From NCBI GenBank assembly GCA_951812925.1, contig OX638371.1:31346101-31410100 (forward strand): 64,000 nt of DNA. Reading direction: 5' to 3'. The DNA is from Calliopum simillimum (Eukaryota > Arthropoda > Insecta > Diptera > Lauxaniidae). This document shows, in pieces, positions 23,251-33,496 of the stretch. The notes under the pieces are model-generated. The model had not been told where the DNA came from. It saw only the letters and a program-made list of their open reading frames with translations, and made no database searches. Position 1 is the first letter of the stretch, and every line of letters starts with the position of its first letter. A program made the position numbers and the translations under genes.

Positions 23251-25430
23251 AATTTCTGCGTTTCCTCGAAGCACTGTATTTTGCGCAAACTTTTTTTTTA
23301 TCCATTAAAGCTGTTGTCGCATGACAAATCAAAAATCAGCCGTTAGCAAGAGCAACATCATCTCAATCGGCCCCTCAGCCCCCGGCCTGAGACACAATGC
23401 TTTTGTCTGACACTCAATGGCGTGCGGTATCACTAACGACTACGCTGCCAACGCCTCAAGCGCGCGCTATTCTTCTACGCACGCAGCGTTGTAATCGAGA
23501 TTACAAATCAATAGTTTAAATTTTAAGCCTTTTGTAATTGAAAAAGGTAGCGAAGGAAGAAAAAGGACGAAAAAGCGAGAGCAGCATAACAATGGGCTTA
23601 AAATTTGCATCACAATATTTACGCACACATACACCCGTACAAAAGATAAAAGAAAGACCGAAGAAAAGAATGAAAAGCGCAGATTTTTTCATTGCTTCCT
23701 GGATGTACATAATCTTCAAAAGGTGCTGTTTTCACACTTTTAATACTCCTTGTGCTCAACAGAGTGAAGTGTTTGAGTTGGGCATATGATGATTTATAAG
23801 CTCTGTGTTAAGACAGTTTCGAAGTAAAATATGATTTATTTGATTTCTCTCTTGCAGATATGTAGCTACTCCTTTGTTATTTATGTGAGAGCTATGGATT
23901 TTGTGAGAACTATTTTTCAAGAAACTTTTTTTTGTTTTCAAAAACTTATTTACGCCACTTTTTTCTGTATTTCATTTAAAAACAACAATTTTTTATTTAA
24001 ATTATGCAAATAATATTGTAATATTTTTTGCTAAAGTTTTTAAATCAATAATGACATTCGCCAGTTTTTGGAAAGCTATCTGCGATAAATATATGAGAAA
24101 GCAGAAACCTCAAATTCAAATTCATTAAGACCAAAATAAATCGTGTCTAATGAATACTGTTCGCGTTGCAGTCAAATAGTTGCTTGCGACACTCTGGTTG
24201 CAACGCGACACTTTGGTTGCAACGCGACTTTTAGTGATTTGATCATGCCCTTTCCACATACGATTGTCAATGGGGCTTTGTTTTGTTGCACTGCCATACC
24301 GACATATCAAATGACCATGATCGTGACATGTCGTTTTTGGTTCTGGCACTTGCGATTTTTACCTAGAGTGAGCAGCAGCAAACTTTCCGGGCGAACTTAA
24401 ATAACTTAAAAATAACTTAGATCTTAAATAAGAGATTAACCTAATTAAAAGAAAAGTGTAAAGTAAATTAACTAAAATAAACTTATAACGATACAAGCAA
24501 AATCGTTTCGAGTGTTTTTTGCATTTTTCCTGAGACGGCACGCAGCACGCGGTGTGGCGGAGCACCTTTTAGTTTTCGTTTGGCACAATCTATTCTGGCG
24601 GCCGTCAGTTGGCAGTGACTCATTTGGTGAGTTTTTTGCGGCGATTGGCGTGAACAAATACGATCCTTTGCGCTCATTTTGATTTAGCTCAACGACGCTT
24701 TCCAAACTAATAGATATCCATCCGTATTGGCCTATAGCAAGTGATCTTTTATCTACCACGCCCTCAGATGCCGGCAAGGAGTTACCATTGAAAACAATAT
24801 TAATCCAAAGGAAATGAGCATTTCAAGAGCAGACTCAAGGATTAAAACCTTTATGATTGGACCACCGTTTGAATATTGAAGGTTGACGAAAAAAGAAAAA
24901 ACAATTAAACGGTTGCAAAATCATCACCATGGAATGCAATGGCATTATGGTAATTCAACGTTATGGAAACTCAAGGAATATATAGATAATAATGTAAAGA
25001 GAGAAGAAAATGCGAGTGTGTACGTAAAACGATTGGAGAAATCAAAATGAGTGCGGAATTTGATTGGAGAAGCCTTAATAATATATAATTTAGATGATTT
25101 TAATTGTCCTAATTTAAAACAACTACTTATATACTAAAAATTAATATCGCTATAAATACTTGCGAATATCATACAAACCTTTATACCTGTGCTGAAAAAA
25201 ATTTTATTTTGTTAAGAAATTTTATTATTTATTACATAAATAAAGAAAATTGTCCTAATTGAACCAACGATGAATCTTAAAGTTTTGTGTGAAAAGAAAA
25301 TTGAACCTTCTGCTTTGGTACTTGTAAGCAATAAGCCGCTCAAGTTCATATTCCTATGCTAGTTCCAGAAATCTTCTACTACTTTCAGGGTCTTGAATTG
25401 CTTTAATCCGTTTGGAATCTGTCAGCATGC
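23250..25430. other. No confirmed gene; possible LTR-like stretch
   Basis: No open frame here carries a recognisable domain. The part 24140-24780 has a different, less AT-rich composition, with a GTTGCAACGCGAC direct duplication (about 24197-24228) and a TGGCGGCCGTCAG stretch at about 24597. That stretch could be read as a retrotransposon primer-binding site. I cannot find a second LTR copy, so this remains a guess. Confidence 0.25.
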
Positions 25431-25940
25431 CATCACTTGAACATTAATATTCAAAATATTTTATTTTATTAACTCTATACTAGAATTACCGCGTTTAAAT
25501 AAGACATTGATTTCTATCGGTCTCTTAAAATCTCTATTTGGATTAAAGTCATTTTCTTCAAAATACTCGTATATCATCCCCAAAATATTTTCACGTTCAT
25601 TTCTTGACAATTTTCAGATGAAATTCTGATGTGCGAAATGAAAGAATATTTAAATCATAAGTTTGAAACGGTACTCTAAGAACCATAAAACGCTTGGATG
25701 ATTCATCCAGTTCTATCTGCCAGAACCTTTCTCCTTTGAGATTATGCACTGAAATGGCGTATTTTTTGGGATGCAGACATAAGCGTAGCAATCCATCTGG
25801 TTTATCAATCATAACTAAATTGTGAGGCAATTTATATGACTCATTTTTTTATTATGCTTAGGTTTAACCATTTTGATACACTGTTGCAAATGAAAATTTG
25901 GTTTCAACTCAATAAGGTAAGGAAGGTTCGCCTTCTTTTT
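25430..25940 (-). pseudogene. Gypsy-type reverse transcriptase fragment 2
   Basis: The minus frame 25830-25597 (77 codons) reads LVMIDKPDGLLRLCLHPKK, then FWQIELDESSK and a VPFQTYDL stretch. These correspond to the KPDG-RLCLDP, 'GFWQIELDE.SS' and 'PFGRY' blocks of Ty3/Gypsy reverse transcriptases in the correct order. Downstream (25590-25550) the frame degrades through an 'EIFG'-like stretch. The YxDD active site is not present in open frame. A decayed fragment whose 5' side also matches 22740-22880 and 27100-27250. Confidence 0.65.
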
Positions 25941-25989
25941 GTGACCGTTCTTATACCTCGTGCGTATGTGGATTACAAATTCAACTCAA

Positions 25990-26835
25990 AAATCAAGTCA
26001 CTTCCCAACAGAAAATTTCGATGCGCATCCCCAAGATGCAATAGCGATGCGCATCCTTCTCGCATCCAAAGAGCTGATTTGTATGCGCATATTTTCTGCG
26101 CTATAGGTAGCGAGAGCGAAGCGCATCCAAAGAGCATTTCTGGATGCGAGAGCGATGCGCATCCAAAGAGCATTTCTGGTAGCGAGAGCGATGCGCATCC
26201 AAAGAGCATTTCTGGATGCGAGAGCGATGCGCATCCAAAGAGCATTTCTGGTAGCGAGAACGATGCGCTTTCGGTCACGTATTAACGTACAAAACAAAAT
26301 AAATCAATAAGTCGTCTTCGTAAGAGCGCGATGATAGAGCAGTGGTCTAGCGACTGGCACTGCGATTGAGAGTTGTAGCAACCGTGAGGTCCTCGGTTCA
26401 ACTCCGGCCCAGACTTAACACAAAAGTTTTCAACTTGCAATTTTTCAATTAGAATTAATTTAGTAAAATAAAAATAATTATAATTACATCAAAAAAAAAA
26501 AAAAAAATAATAATAGTCTGATGTGTCTTTGTTCACGAAAGACGTAAAATTTCAATTAAAAATTAATTTTTTAAATATTTTTATTGTCATCCAAAATGCA
26601 TCCAAAGAGCATTTCTGGTAGCGAGAGCGATGCGCATCCAAAGAGCATTTCTGGATGCGAGAGCGATGCGCATCCAAAGAGCATTTCTGGTAGCGAGAGC
26701 GAAGCGCTTCGTTCCAATGACATGCCAATGTTAATTTCAGCGCTTTTGGCAACGAGAGAGATGCGCTTCACTGCTGCTTTAGAGCGCTTCAGAAGCGCTA
26801 TTGATGCGCTCCATTCCCCATTGGGTTGTGATGAC
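25990..26835 (+). repeat. Composite SINE plus 36-bp minisatellite (copy 2)
   Basis: Two minisatellite blocks (about 26100-26275 and 26593-26710) consist of 36-bp units GCATCCAAAGAGCATTTCTGG plus either ATGCGAGAGCGATGC or TAGCGAGAGCGATGC, often alternating. Between them lies a tRNA-like SINE with box A TGGTCTAGCGACTGG (26343) and box B GGTTCAACTCC (26395-26405), and the tail TTAATTTAGTAAAATAAAAATAATTA. The right block (26718-26815) matches copy 1 at 9687-9777. Because 36 is a multiple of three, long frames stay open on both strands (for example 25836-26285 plus, 26571-26849 minus), giving 12-residue repeats. I do not consider these genes. Confidence 0.85.
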
Positions 26836-26984
26836 ATGAAGTAACTCATTTACCATTTATCAAGCTAATGAGATACTTCTATAAGCTGCCGCTCCTCGAA
26901 TGAACCTTATCTCAGCATTTTTTAACATAGAAACAAATTTTTATTTTTTTCGAATCATTTCCGCCTAGCTTAACCTATACCTGC

Positions 26985-27250
26985 CAAAATCTTTCTTCTA
27001 TGAGATCTACCACTAAATAAACTGCCATGTTTCTCATTTGATACCTAATATTAATTGATTTTGGAATGAGAAATGGCTCATATTTTTGAAATCTAGACAT
27101 AAGCGTAGCAATCCATCTGGTTTCTCAATCCTAACTAAATTGTGAGTCCATTTATGTAGATGATTTAGTTTGTTTTATTTTGCTTCGGTTTAATCACTTT
27201 GATCTACTATTTCAAATGAAAATTTGGTCTCAAGTAAAAATAGAAAGGAA
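26985..27250 (-). pseudogene. Gypsy-type reverse transcriptase fragment 3
   Basis: Same DNA family as 22740-22880 and 25700-25930: AAGCGTAGCAATCCATCTGG, AACTAAATTGTGAG, AATGAAAATTTGGTCTCAA. It is more decayed, without a usable open frame. Confidence 0.5.
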
Positions 27251-27254
27251 GGTT

Positions 27255-27365
27255 CACCAAGACCAAGAGAAAGACCAAAACAGTCTTTATCTTGGTCTTG
27301 AAATTATATCAGTGTCTTAGTCTTAGTCTTGGTCTCGAAAATTACCAAGACCAAGACCAATTTTG
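27255..27365. repeat. Inverted CCAAGACCAAGAC repeat, copy 2
   Basis: Two opposed runs, CACCAAGACCAAGAG at the left and TCTTAGTCTTGGTCTCGAAAATTACCAAGACCAAGACC at the right, can fold on themselves. It matches 11985-12080. Confidence 0.65.
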
Positions 27366-27389
27366 TCCATCACTAGTTCCAACAGTACA

Positions 27390-27660
27390 AAACTCTTGTT
27401 TCGAACTTCTTTACTAGACTAGTGTTGAAAAATTTCTACTGATATAAGCACTGTCATGTAAGTTTTATCTTACAATTTGTGACAAATTAGCAAATTCTCT
27501 CCATAGGCAAATTGGTTTCGCGTACTCCATATTACAATAAGTGAAATCTATATTCACATTCCTGCACCTTCTTGTGGGATATTGCAATTTTCTAAATGAT
27601 GTTTAGATCGTTACGTTCTAATGAAATCTAGTAGAAACAGTTGTAATTCTAGAATGAAAA
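27390..27660 (+). repeat. Dispersed repeat R, left copy
   Basis: Aligns in direct orientation with 38755-39085 through TCACTGTCATGTAA-type sequence, TACAATTTGTGACAAAT, AGGCAAATTGGTTTCGC, GAAATCTATATTCACATT and CTGCACC. The two copies sit on either side of the Polinton-like element, about 11.4 kb apart. Class unknown. Confidence 0.65.
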
Positions 27661-28099
27661 ATAAGCAATCACTGCGTCCTAATCCCAAACAAAAGCACAC
27701 TATATATCTAACTACTTATTATATAACTAAAAACAAAAACTGACAAGGGTAGATTAGTTCTAGAATTTAGGGTCTATAAAGCCTATTGTTAAAATCTCGA
27801 AAAGACTTAATGAAAGTCATTCCATATGCGAATGTCAGTATGTTCCTTGGATGGTAGACCACCCCCTCCGAAGAACGATACAAAAGTGAAATATCACTGT
27901 GGCATGGCATACATTCTGCTGTATTCCCTTCTTTAAGTATTACACAATCTGAAGGATACTGAAATTAATCCATGTTTTCTATTCAACAAAATTGACAGTT
28001 TTGGTCTTTGTTTAGAAACACTGGGCATAATCGATTAATGTAGCTAAGCTATTGCCCAGAAAGCCCATTGCTTACGTCAAGTTTTATAAGGCAGAAATA

Positions 28100-28620
28100 T
28101 GTCGAAGAAGTTGTGTTGATGATCTATTCCTAGTGATCTTATTATCAATTTCATTCCCTTCAATGCCTTTATTCGATCAGTACTTAAAGGCACTCTCAAA
28201 CTATCATTACAATAATTTTGCAAGCGCCACTTTGCTATTGATAGAATATAGATGTTTATTTCATATGAAAGAAATCTTTCATAAGAATCGCGTTTACTTT
28301 CCCCTAAACCACTAAGTTTTCTTGGCTCAAACAGTCTGACCGCATATACACCAATGCCAATTCTCCCATACGTTTTGGAGCCATCTGTGTATCATTGCTG
28401 TGAATCACCAACATATAGTGGTTGTTCTATTTCTCAAGCATTTTTGTTGGTGGAATGTAACTTGAAAGTTGTATGGAAAGTTGTCTTTGGTTATGCAGTA
28501 ATTAATGATGGTAATGGCACAGTTCATATTGGTGATCCCCACTTTTGCGAGAGCGGAATTTACGTTAGCCCACATTCATTCCGCACTTCCTTCCTTACTT
28601 ATCTCTAAATGAAAAAATAA
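28100..28620 (-). pseudogene. Possible RNase H-like retroelement remnant
   Basis: Read on the minus strand around 28400-28300, one frame gives a DGSKT-like stretch followed by a GIGVYAVRLF-type stretch. This resembles the start of RNase H domains in insect non-LTR elements, but frames are broken and the rest is not recognisable. The plus frame 28354-28608 is the shadow of it. Weak call. Confidence 0.25.
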
Positions 28621-28639
28621 TAAGCCAAGCGCTACTTCC

Positions 28640-28823
28640 AGGGTAGCTATCGATGTGGTTTTCATAGTTTCTATTACTGAAAGACCGTACTCGTTCTTTG
28701 CAATCTAAAGAGTTTTACTGGCTCCGATCTTTATTGCAAATTTTTATACCACACAAGTGGATCAGCCAATTTTTGTATTTATGCAGAGGCCAAGTTATGG
28801 GCAGAATCCTCAATTTTTTACAA
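28640..28823 (+). repeat. Dispersed repeat S, containing the unoccupied ATTA site
   Basis: GGTTTTCATAGTTTCTATTACTGAAAGAC, TCTAAAGAGTTTTACTGGC, ACCACACAAGTGGATCA and GCCAAGTT(A/T)TGGGCAGA match 40555-40577 plus 42657-42800, where the palindromic element interrupts the repeat at ATTA. This copy is uninterrupted there (about 28673-28677), so it shows the pre-insertion sequence. Its right end abuts the Polinton-like TIR. Confidence 0.75.
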
Positions 28824-29452
28824 GAAAAAAATTATTTAATTTTATATATCTTTATTGATGTATATTTTAATCAAAAGATAACATAAAAATATCTATTTTA
28901 TTCCGAATTACTTTGGAGAAAGCGTATATTTGCGAATTGAATACTTGATAATTCGCAAACCCACCCATAGTGGATGCTCTTTCCATTAAATTTATCCTAA
29001 GCATTAACCTGGCTTCCAATGTATTCATTATCAGTACATCGGCAGTCAGGTTAAAATCAGCACCAAAAATTTTATCGGGATGTTCTCGCATATATTTTTC
29101 GCTGGCAACATCCGTGAGGTGATTTATTACAGCTTCAATAATCTCCTCACGAAATGTTGGGTGGCCATACATTGTCAGCCACATATCCTCCAGCTCAACG
29201 GCAGAAGTTACCCGGCTCATGCTACTCTCAATGATGTTGTTGTTCTGGATTATGAAATTGTACATCTATAATTAAAAAACAATAGGATGAAGTTTTATCA
29301 ATAAAAAAATTTTATATACGCAATAGTTACCTTTGCTTTCTCAAAATTTCTTCCTTTATACAACTTTGTAGTTTGTTTGTCCGTAAACGAATAAGGTTTA
29401 TATGAATATTTATTTTTAAAATCACTTCCCCTCCACATTATTTGAATTATGT
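28824..29452. repeat. Left terminal inverted repeat
   Basis: About 630 bp that match 37937-38585 in reverse complement with few differences: TCTTTATTGATGTATATTTTAATCA at the outer end, the entire TIR gene with its intron, and ATCACTTCCCCTCCACATNATTTGAAT at the inner end. Similarity stops near 29452. Confidence 0.9.
28867..29438 (-). CDS. TIR-embedded gene, left copy (spliced, open)
   Basis: Exon 1 is 29438-29331 (36 codons, starting MWRGSDFKNK). A 65-bp GT-AG intron (29330-29266, GTAACT...TTATAG) is followed by exon 2 at 29265-28867 (132 codons). Splicing is in frame (phase 0), giving about 168 residues. The protein is mostly polar and predicted helical by eye, with no signal peptide or membrane segment, and I do not recognise a family. 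Exon 2 also starts with ATG, so an unspliced 132-aa start is possible. A second copy lies in the right TIR, pointing the opposite way. Unlike most genes of this element, this copy has no visible disabling change. Confidence 0.65.
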
Positions 29453-29904
29453 TTTTTTAAAAAAAAAAGGTTTTTTAATGTTTGTGGTTTCCCAACTAGC
29501 ATATTTTTAATCATAAAGAAATTGCTTTTAGATGACCTGAACATGACCGTTGTACTAAATCATATTTTATCAATTGCGGTAATGAGGTTTTTTGACGACA
29601 AATTTATTTTAAAAAACAGCATATTTTTACAAGTGCTTAATGAGTGTAGAATACGTATGAGTTGATATGCGGTTTCACAACTAGCGTACTATAAACATTA
29701 ATATGCTTTTGATGACCTGAACATGTCTACAGTAATAATTCACATTTTATCAATTGTGGTATTAGAGTGATAAGCCAAATTTCTCATAGTCGTTTTAATA
29801 TTTTTTTTCCACCGAAATTGTTCGCCCACCGCAAAATTTTCATATGAAATGATGGGGATTTTAGTATATTGCATTCAGAAAAAACCAACCATCAGTCAAC
29901 AATC

Positions 29905-30281
29905 ATGGTAAGCCCACAATTTTTAAATTTTATTTTATACATTTTTTATACATTTTTTACTTTTTTCTTTTTTCAGGATGTAACTAAAATTTTTAAAAAC
30001 TGCAACAAGTCGAAGAGGAACATCAGTCCGAAAGTCTGAAACAATATCAAATTAAATTCGCAAAGAGAATAGTGAAAAGGGATGGCACTCCAGCCATCAT
30101 CGTTGAGCTGGACGATTTAGTCCTCTGGCTGCCAAATTCCTTTCTCGATCCCACCGAGATCGAGTTAAGGAAGATAAACGAGGGCAGCTTCATGCTGCTC
30201 AAGAAGAAAACGGGGAAATTCGTTCTTGAAAAGGAAAGCTGGGATGAGCGCTCCCAGGATGAGGAATCGGATAAGGAATAA
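29905..30281 (+). pseudogene. Small spliced gene of the Polinton-like element
   Basis: The candidate first exon is a lone ATG codon (29905-29907) directly followed by a GTAAGC donor; the intron is 29908-29976 (69 bp, ending TTTTTTCAG). Exon 2 starts GATGTAACT and needs a one-base shift at an A run (about 29995-29999) to join the frame running to the stop at 30279-30281. The conserved-looking part includes AKRIVKRDGTPAII and LDDLVLWLPNSF, ending in an acidic tail. Small proteins with a similar 'GPA-V.E...-.FLP' pattern accompany PolB in related elements, but I cannot name a function. A shorter 69-aa frame starts at 30072. Confidence 0.5.
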
Positions 30282-30489
30282 AAGGTAGTACTACATACTA
30301 ATTTTTTAATTAAAAATACATTTTTTATTTTCAGAATAATGAAGAATCAATACGGGAACAAGAAGAATGAAACTGCCTGCAAGCCCCCGCAATATATTTT
30401 TGAAGTATTTTTTTCTTTTTTATTTATTTATAGTGGAAATTGTTTATATTTTTCTCAAGGCTTTTTAGGATTTTACATTGTATTCTGCT

Positions 30490-31344
30490 CTAAGGCATTT
30501 GTTCATTTTTAACATTTCCTGCATACTGAAAAATAAACTCGTTCTCATAAAATCCGCCAATAATCAGTTGACCTTGATAATCTTTTAGTAAGTATGTAAC
30601 AGGATTTGTATTGTGTATAACACGAATTTTTAAGATTTCACTACTCCAATTGGGTGTGTATTCTTTATCAAAAATATGTTTGTACTTGCTAATACGAACA
30701 TGATCACCAATTTTTAGTTTACCTTTTCCAGAAATTTTAATATGATTATAAGCTCGTCTAAGTATGGAGCGTTCATTTTTTTTGGTAACAGAATTTGGTG
30801 ACATTCCACAATAGTTCTATGTTTATTGTTGTTGTATTGAGCAATAAGGTCCTTATACATATTAATCCATTGATAGTTACCTTGCAAACTAAATTTTTTC
30901 CACATCATTTCCTTAAAAGTTCTATTATATCGTTCTACAATAGAAGCTTTCAGTATACTATATGTTGAGTAATGATTTTAATTTCATGTGTCCTCATCAG
31001 ATTTTGAAAATTTTTATTATAAAACTCTTTACCATTATCTGTTTGCAAGTTTTTTGGTATTCTTTTTTGTGATAAAATTGATTTCATCGCATTAGTAACA
31101 TCATCACTTCCTTTTGATTTAACGGGGACAACCCAAGCAAACTTTGAAAATGTATCTATTACCGTTAAAATGAATCGATACCCTTTATTATATTTTGAAT
31201 AAGTTCCCATTTCAACAAGATCTGCTTGCCAAAGATCATCAATACCTTTTGTTATTACTCGTCGTCGATTAAAATTTCTGCGTGCTTGTTTATGTAGTTC
31301 CTGAACTACCCGTTCCCGCTCAATCTCTAGTTCCTAGCTCAGTT
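30490..31344 (-). pseudogene. Polinton integrase (DDE, F54H12.3-like), frameshifted
   Basis: Reading on the minus strand: HKQARRNFNRRR, GIDDLWQADLVEM (first catalytic Asp) and a LTVIDTFSKFAWVVP core, then NLQTDNGKEF (second Asp) up to about 30950. A frameshift near 30955 precedes IVERYNRTFKEMMW (catalytic Glu), and another near 30795 precedes the C-terminal part with KIGDHVRISKYKHIF and the TPNWS and NPVTYLLKDYQG stretches. These blocks match retroviral-type integrases of Mavericks annotated as 'F54H12.3-like'. All three catalytic positions are present, but two frame breaks make it non-functional as written. The N-terminal zinc-binding region is missing or unrecognisable upstream of 31344. 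Confidence 0.85.
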
Positions 31345-31665
31345 TTTATTTGTTTAAGACAGGCATGATATTCGCACTTCTCCAATAGTACTTTTTTTAA
31401 AAAGCCAATAGTACTTTGGGTACTTTTTCTTTTTGCAGCCTTGGGTATAGGAAATATAGAAAAGAAACATTGCGCATAGTAAATTTATTCGCTTCACCCG
31501 CGCGTTATTCGATGAGAGGACTGTTTATTTCAATTTAAATATAACTTATATAGCAATTTTCAAAATCAATTTGTTTTTCAAATTAGATAAGTCTAAATTC
31601 AATCGTATTACATATCGATACGTCCAACGTAAAAGTTGATTACTCGAAAGTCGTAGTTTTTAGTT

Positions 31666-31974
31666 ATGATCATTTTTATATTGTTTTCGTTAAAACAAGA
31701 AAACCAAAAACAAAAATTGAATATATCCTTTGGAAATCTTACAAACGTAAACACATTACGCATTGAATGCAACTTAACAGTAGGTTCCTATGCCAATAAT
31801 TCTCTAGTTCCACCTGGCTTTAAAATAAATGAAAAAACACAAAATGTCATTTATTTACCAATGAACTGTCGAGAGATAAGCAACATAACGCTTAAAATCT
31901 CAAACCAAGACGGCGATCTAATAAATTTTTGAGGAGAAAAAATTACCGTTAGATTACACTTTAAGCCAGAATAA
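31666..31974 (+). pseudogene. Small conserved gene upstream of the capsid-like gene
   Basis: A frame beginning MIIFILFSLKQ runs to an in-frame TGA at 31930-31932 and then continues open in the same frame to TAA at 31972-31974. The segment before the TGA (VIYLPMNCREISNITLKI followed by NQDGDLINF) resembles the C-terminal part of a small protein that precedes the capsid-like gene in related insect elements, as I remember them. The TGA is therefore probably a nonsense mutation. The terminal TAA overlaps the ATG of the next ORF (TAATG). Role unknown; a minor virion component is a guess. Confidence 0.55.
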
Positions 31975-32141
31975 TGCTAATATACAATAAAGATATTATA
32001 CGGAGAGAACTTGGATTCATTCAGCTGCCAACCTCTCAACAATCAACATTAGAGAAACCTTTGAAGAAGCAATTCAAAAAGTTAATACTTCAAAATAAGG
32101 AATATTTGAAATCAATCGGACTACATCTATATCATGACTGA
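31974..32141 (+). CDS. Intact 55-aa ORF overlapping its neighbours
   Basis: ATG at 31974-31976 overlaps the TAA of the upstream gene. The frame is open for 55 codons and ends at TGA 32139-32141, eight bases inside the start of the capsid-like gene (ATG at 32134). The product starts MLIYNKDIIRREL and is basic and glutamine/lysine-rich in its middle. Both overlaps are tight, which argues for a real gene expressed from the same transcript. I do not recognise a family. Confidence 0.5.
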   Translation: MLIYNKDIIRRELGFIQLPTSQQSTLEKPLKKQFKKLILQNKEYLKSIGLHLYHD

Positions 32142-33325
32142 AATACTCGATGTTCTTCAAAAACCCTTACAAGTTGAAAGTATTATAAAAAAGGAATATC
32201 ATAGTTACTCACCATACTTAAAATCGTTTAACAACAATGATGAGATTCGTATACCAATTCGAAACCAGGATCTGCTTGTATTACCAAGTGAAAGTATGAT
32301 TTACATTTATGGTTTTATTTCACATGCAGAAAATGCATCTCCAAAAGAAGATGTACAACTTAAAAATAACTTTGTTTCATACTTGTTTGATGAAATTCGC
32401 TATGAAATAAATGGGTTTGAGGTTGATCGCACGCGCAATCTTGGTATTGCATCTACTATGAAAAATTTTCTATCATTAAATAAAACTGAGGATGAAGCAT
32501 TAAAAAATGCTGGTTGGAGTATTTCTGAAAGCTTAAAATTAGAAAAAGGACGTTTTAATTTTTGTGTTCCACTGAAAATGCTGCTTGGATTCGCTGAAGA
32601 TTATAATACAATAATACTTAATTCTAAACATGAGCTGATTCTTCAACGTTCAAAAAGTGATGAGAGAAGTTATCATTCCGGTGCTAGCACACCTGAGCCA
32701 TTAAAATTAACAATAGTAGATATAACATGGAAAATACCTCACATACAATTATCCGACTTTACTAAATTGGAAATGTTTAAAAAAATCAACAGCAAAAATT
32801 CTATACCAATCTCTTTTCGAAGTTGGGAATATCATGTTAATCCTTTGCTAGAAAAAAGCACATAGGTATAATGGAATGTGAAATTATCGCCACAAAACGA
32901 AAAACCTCGATTCATTATAATTGGGCTACAAAAAGCTAAAGTTCTAACCAGTCCAAATACATTTGATCATTGCGACATAACAAATCTAAAAGTTTATCTT
33001 AACTCCTTATGATGACTTGAATAGTCACTTTGATATAGGGCGATACGCCATTTTATATGATATGTATTCAAAATTTCAACAAAGCTACTATATGCGCGAA
33101 TCTCAACCATTATTAGATGTTGTTAATTATAAGAATCTTGCACCTCTTATTGTTGTTGATGTAACTTATCAGAATGAAGCTGTTAAGATTGGCCCCATTG
33201 ATGTGCGAATTGAATTAGATACATCAAAAGGTATTCCGGAAAATACAACAGCATATTGCTTAGTAATCCATGATCGTGTAATTGAATATTTACCTTTAAC
33301 CGGTGATATTAGAAAAATAATTTAA
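32134..33325 (+). pseudogene. Capsid-like structural gene
   Basis: The first frame 32134-32865 (243 codons) includes IKKEYHSYSPYLKSFNNNDE, IPIRNQDLLVLPSESMIYI, LFDEIRYEINGFEVDR, FNFCVPLKMLLGF and the SFRSWEYHV stretch. TAG at 32863 and TAA at 32869 then interrupt it. The same frame is open to about 33006, a small deletion shifts the frame, and 33017-33325 completes it with GRYAILYDMYSKFQQSYY, VDVRIELDT and AYCLVIHDRVIEYLPL. This is a widespread family next to PolB in insect elements. I interpret it as the jelly-roll-type major capsid protein; the fold is unverified. About 397 codons in total, near the family's usual length. Confidence 0.7.
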
Positions 33326-33496
33326 ATTTATTTAATGTAGTAAAATATGTTATCTTTAAGAAATTTTTTTAAAAAAAAAAACCTAAATAAACAAGCTTAA
33401 TTTAGTTTGTTTTATTATCGTTTATTTAAATTTTTATTACAGTTTTGCGTAGAGAAAATAAACATTGTATAATTAAAATAGAATAATATTCGTTTA

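Noticed and set aside
24144..24780. Possible LTR plus primer-binding site of a retrotransposon
   Set aside because: A TGGCGGCCGTCAG stretch is suggestive, but no second LTR, no convincing TG...CA ends and no matching gag/pol on the plus strand were found.
25836..26849. ORFs of 66-149 codons with 12-residue repeats
   Set aside because: The 36-bp minisatellite is a multiple of three and lacks stops in several frames; no start context or independent domain supports coding.
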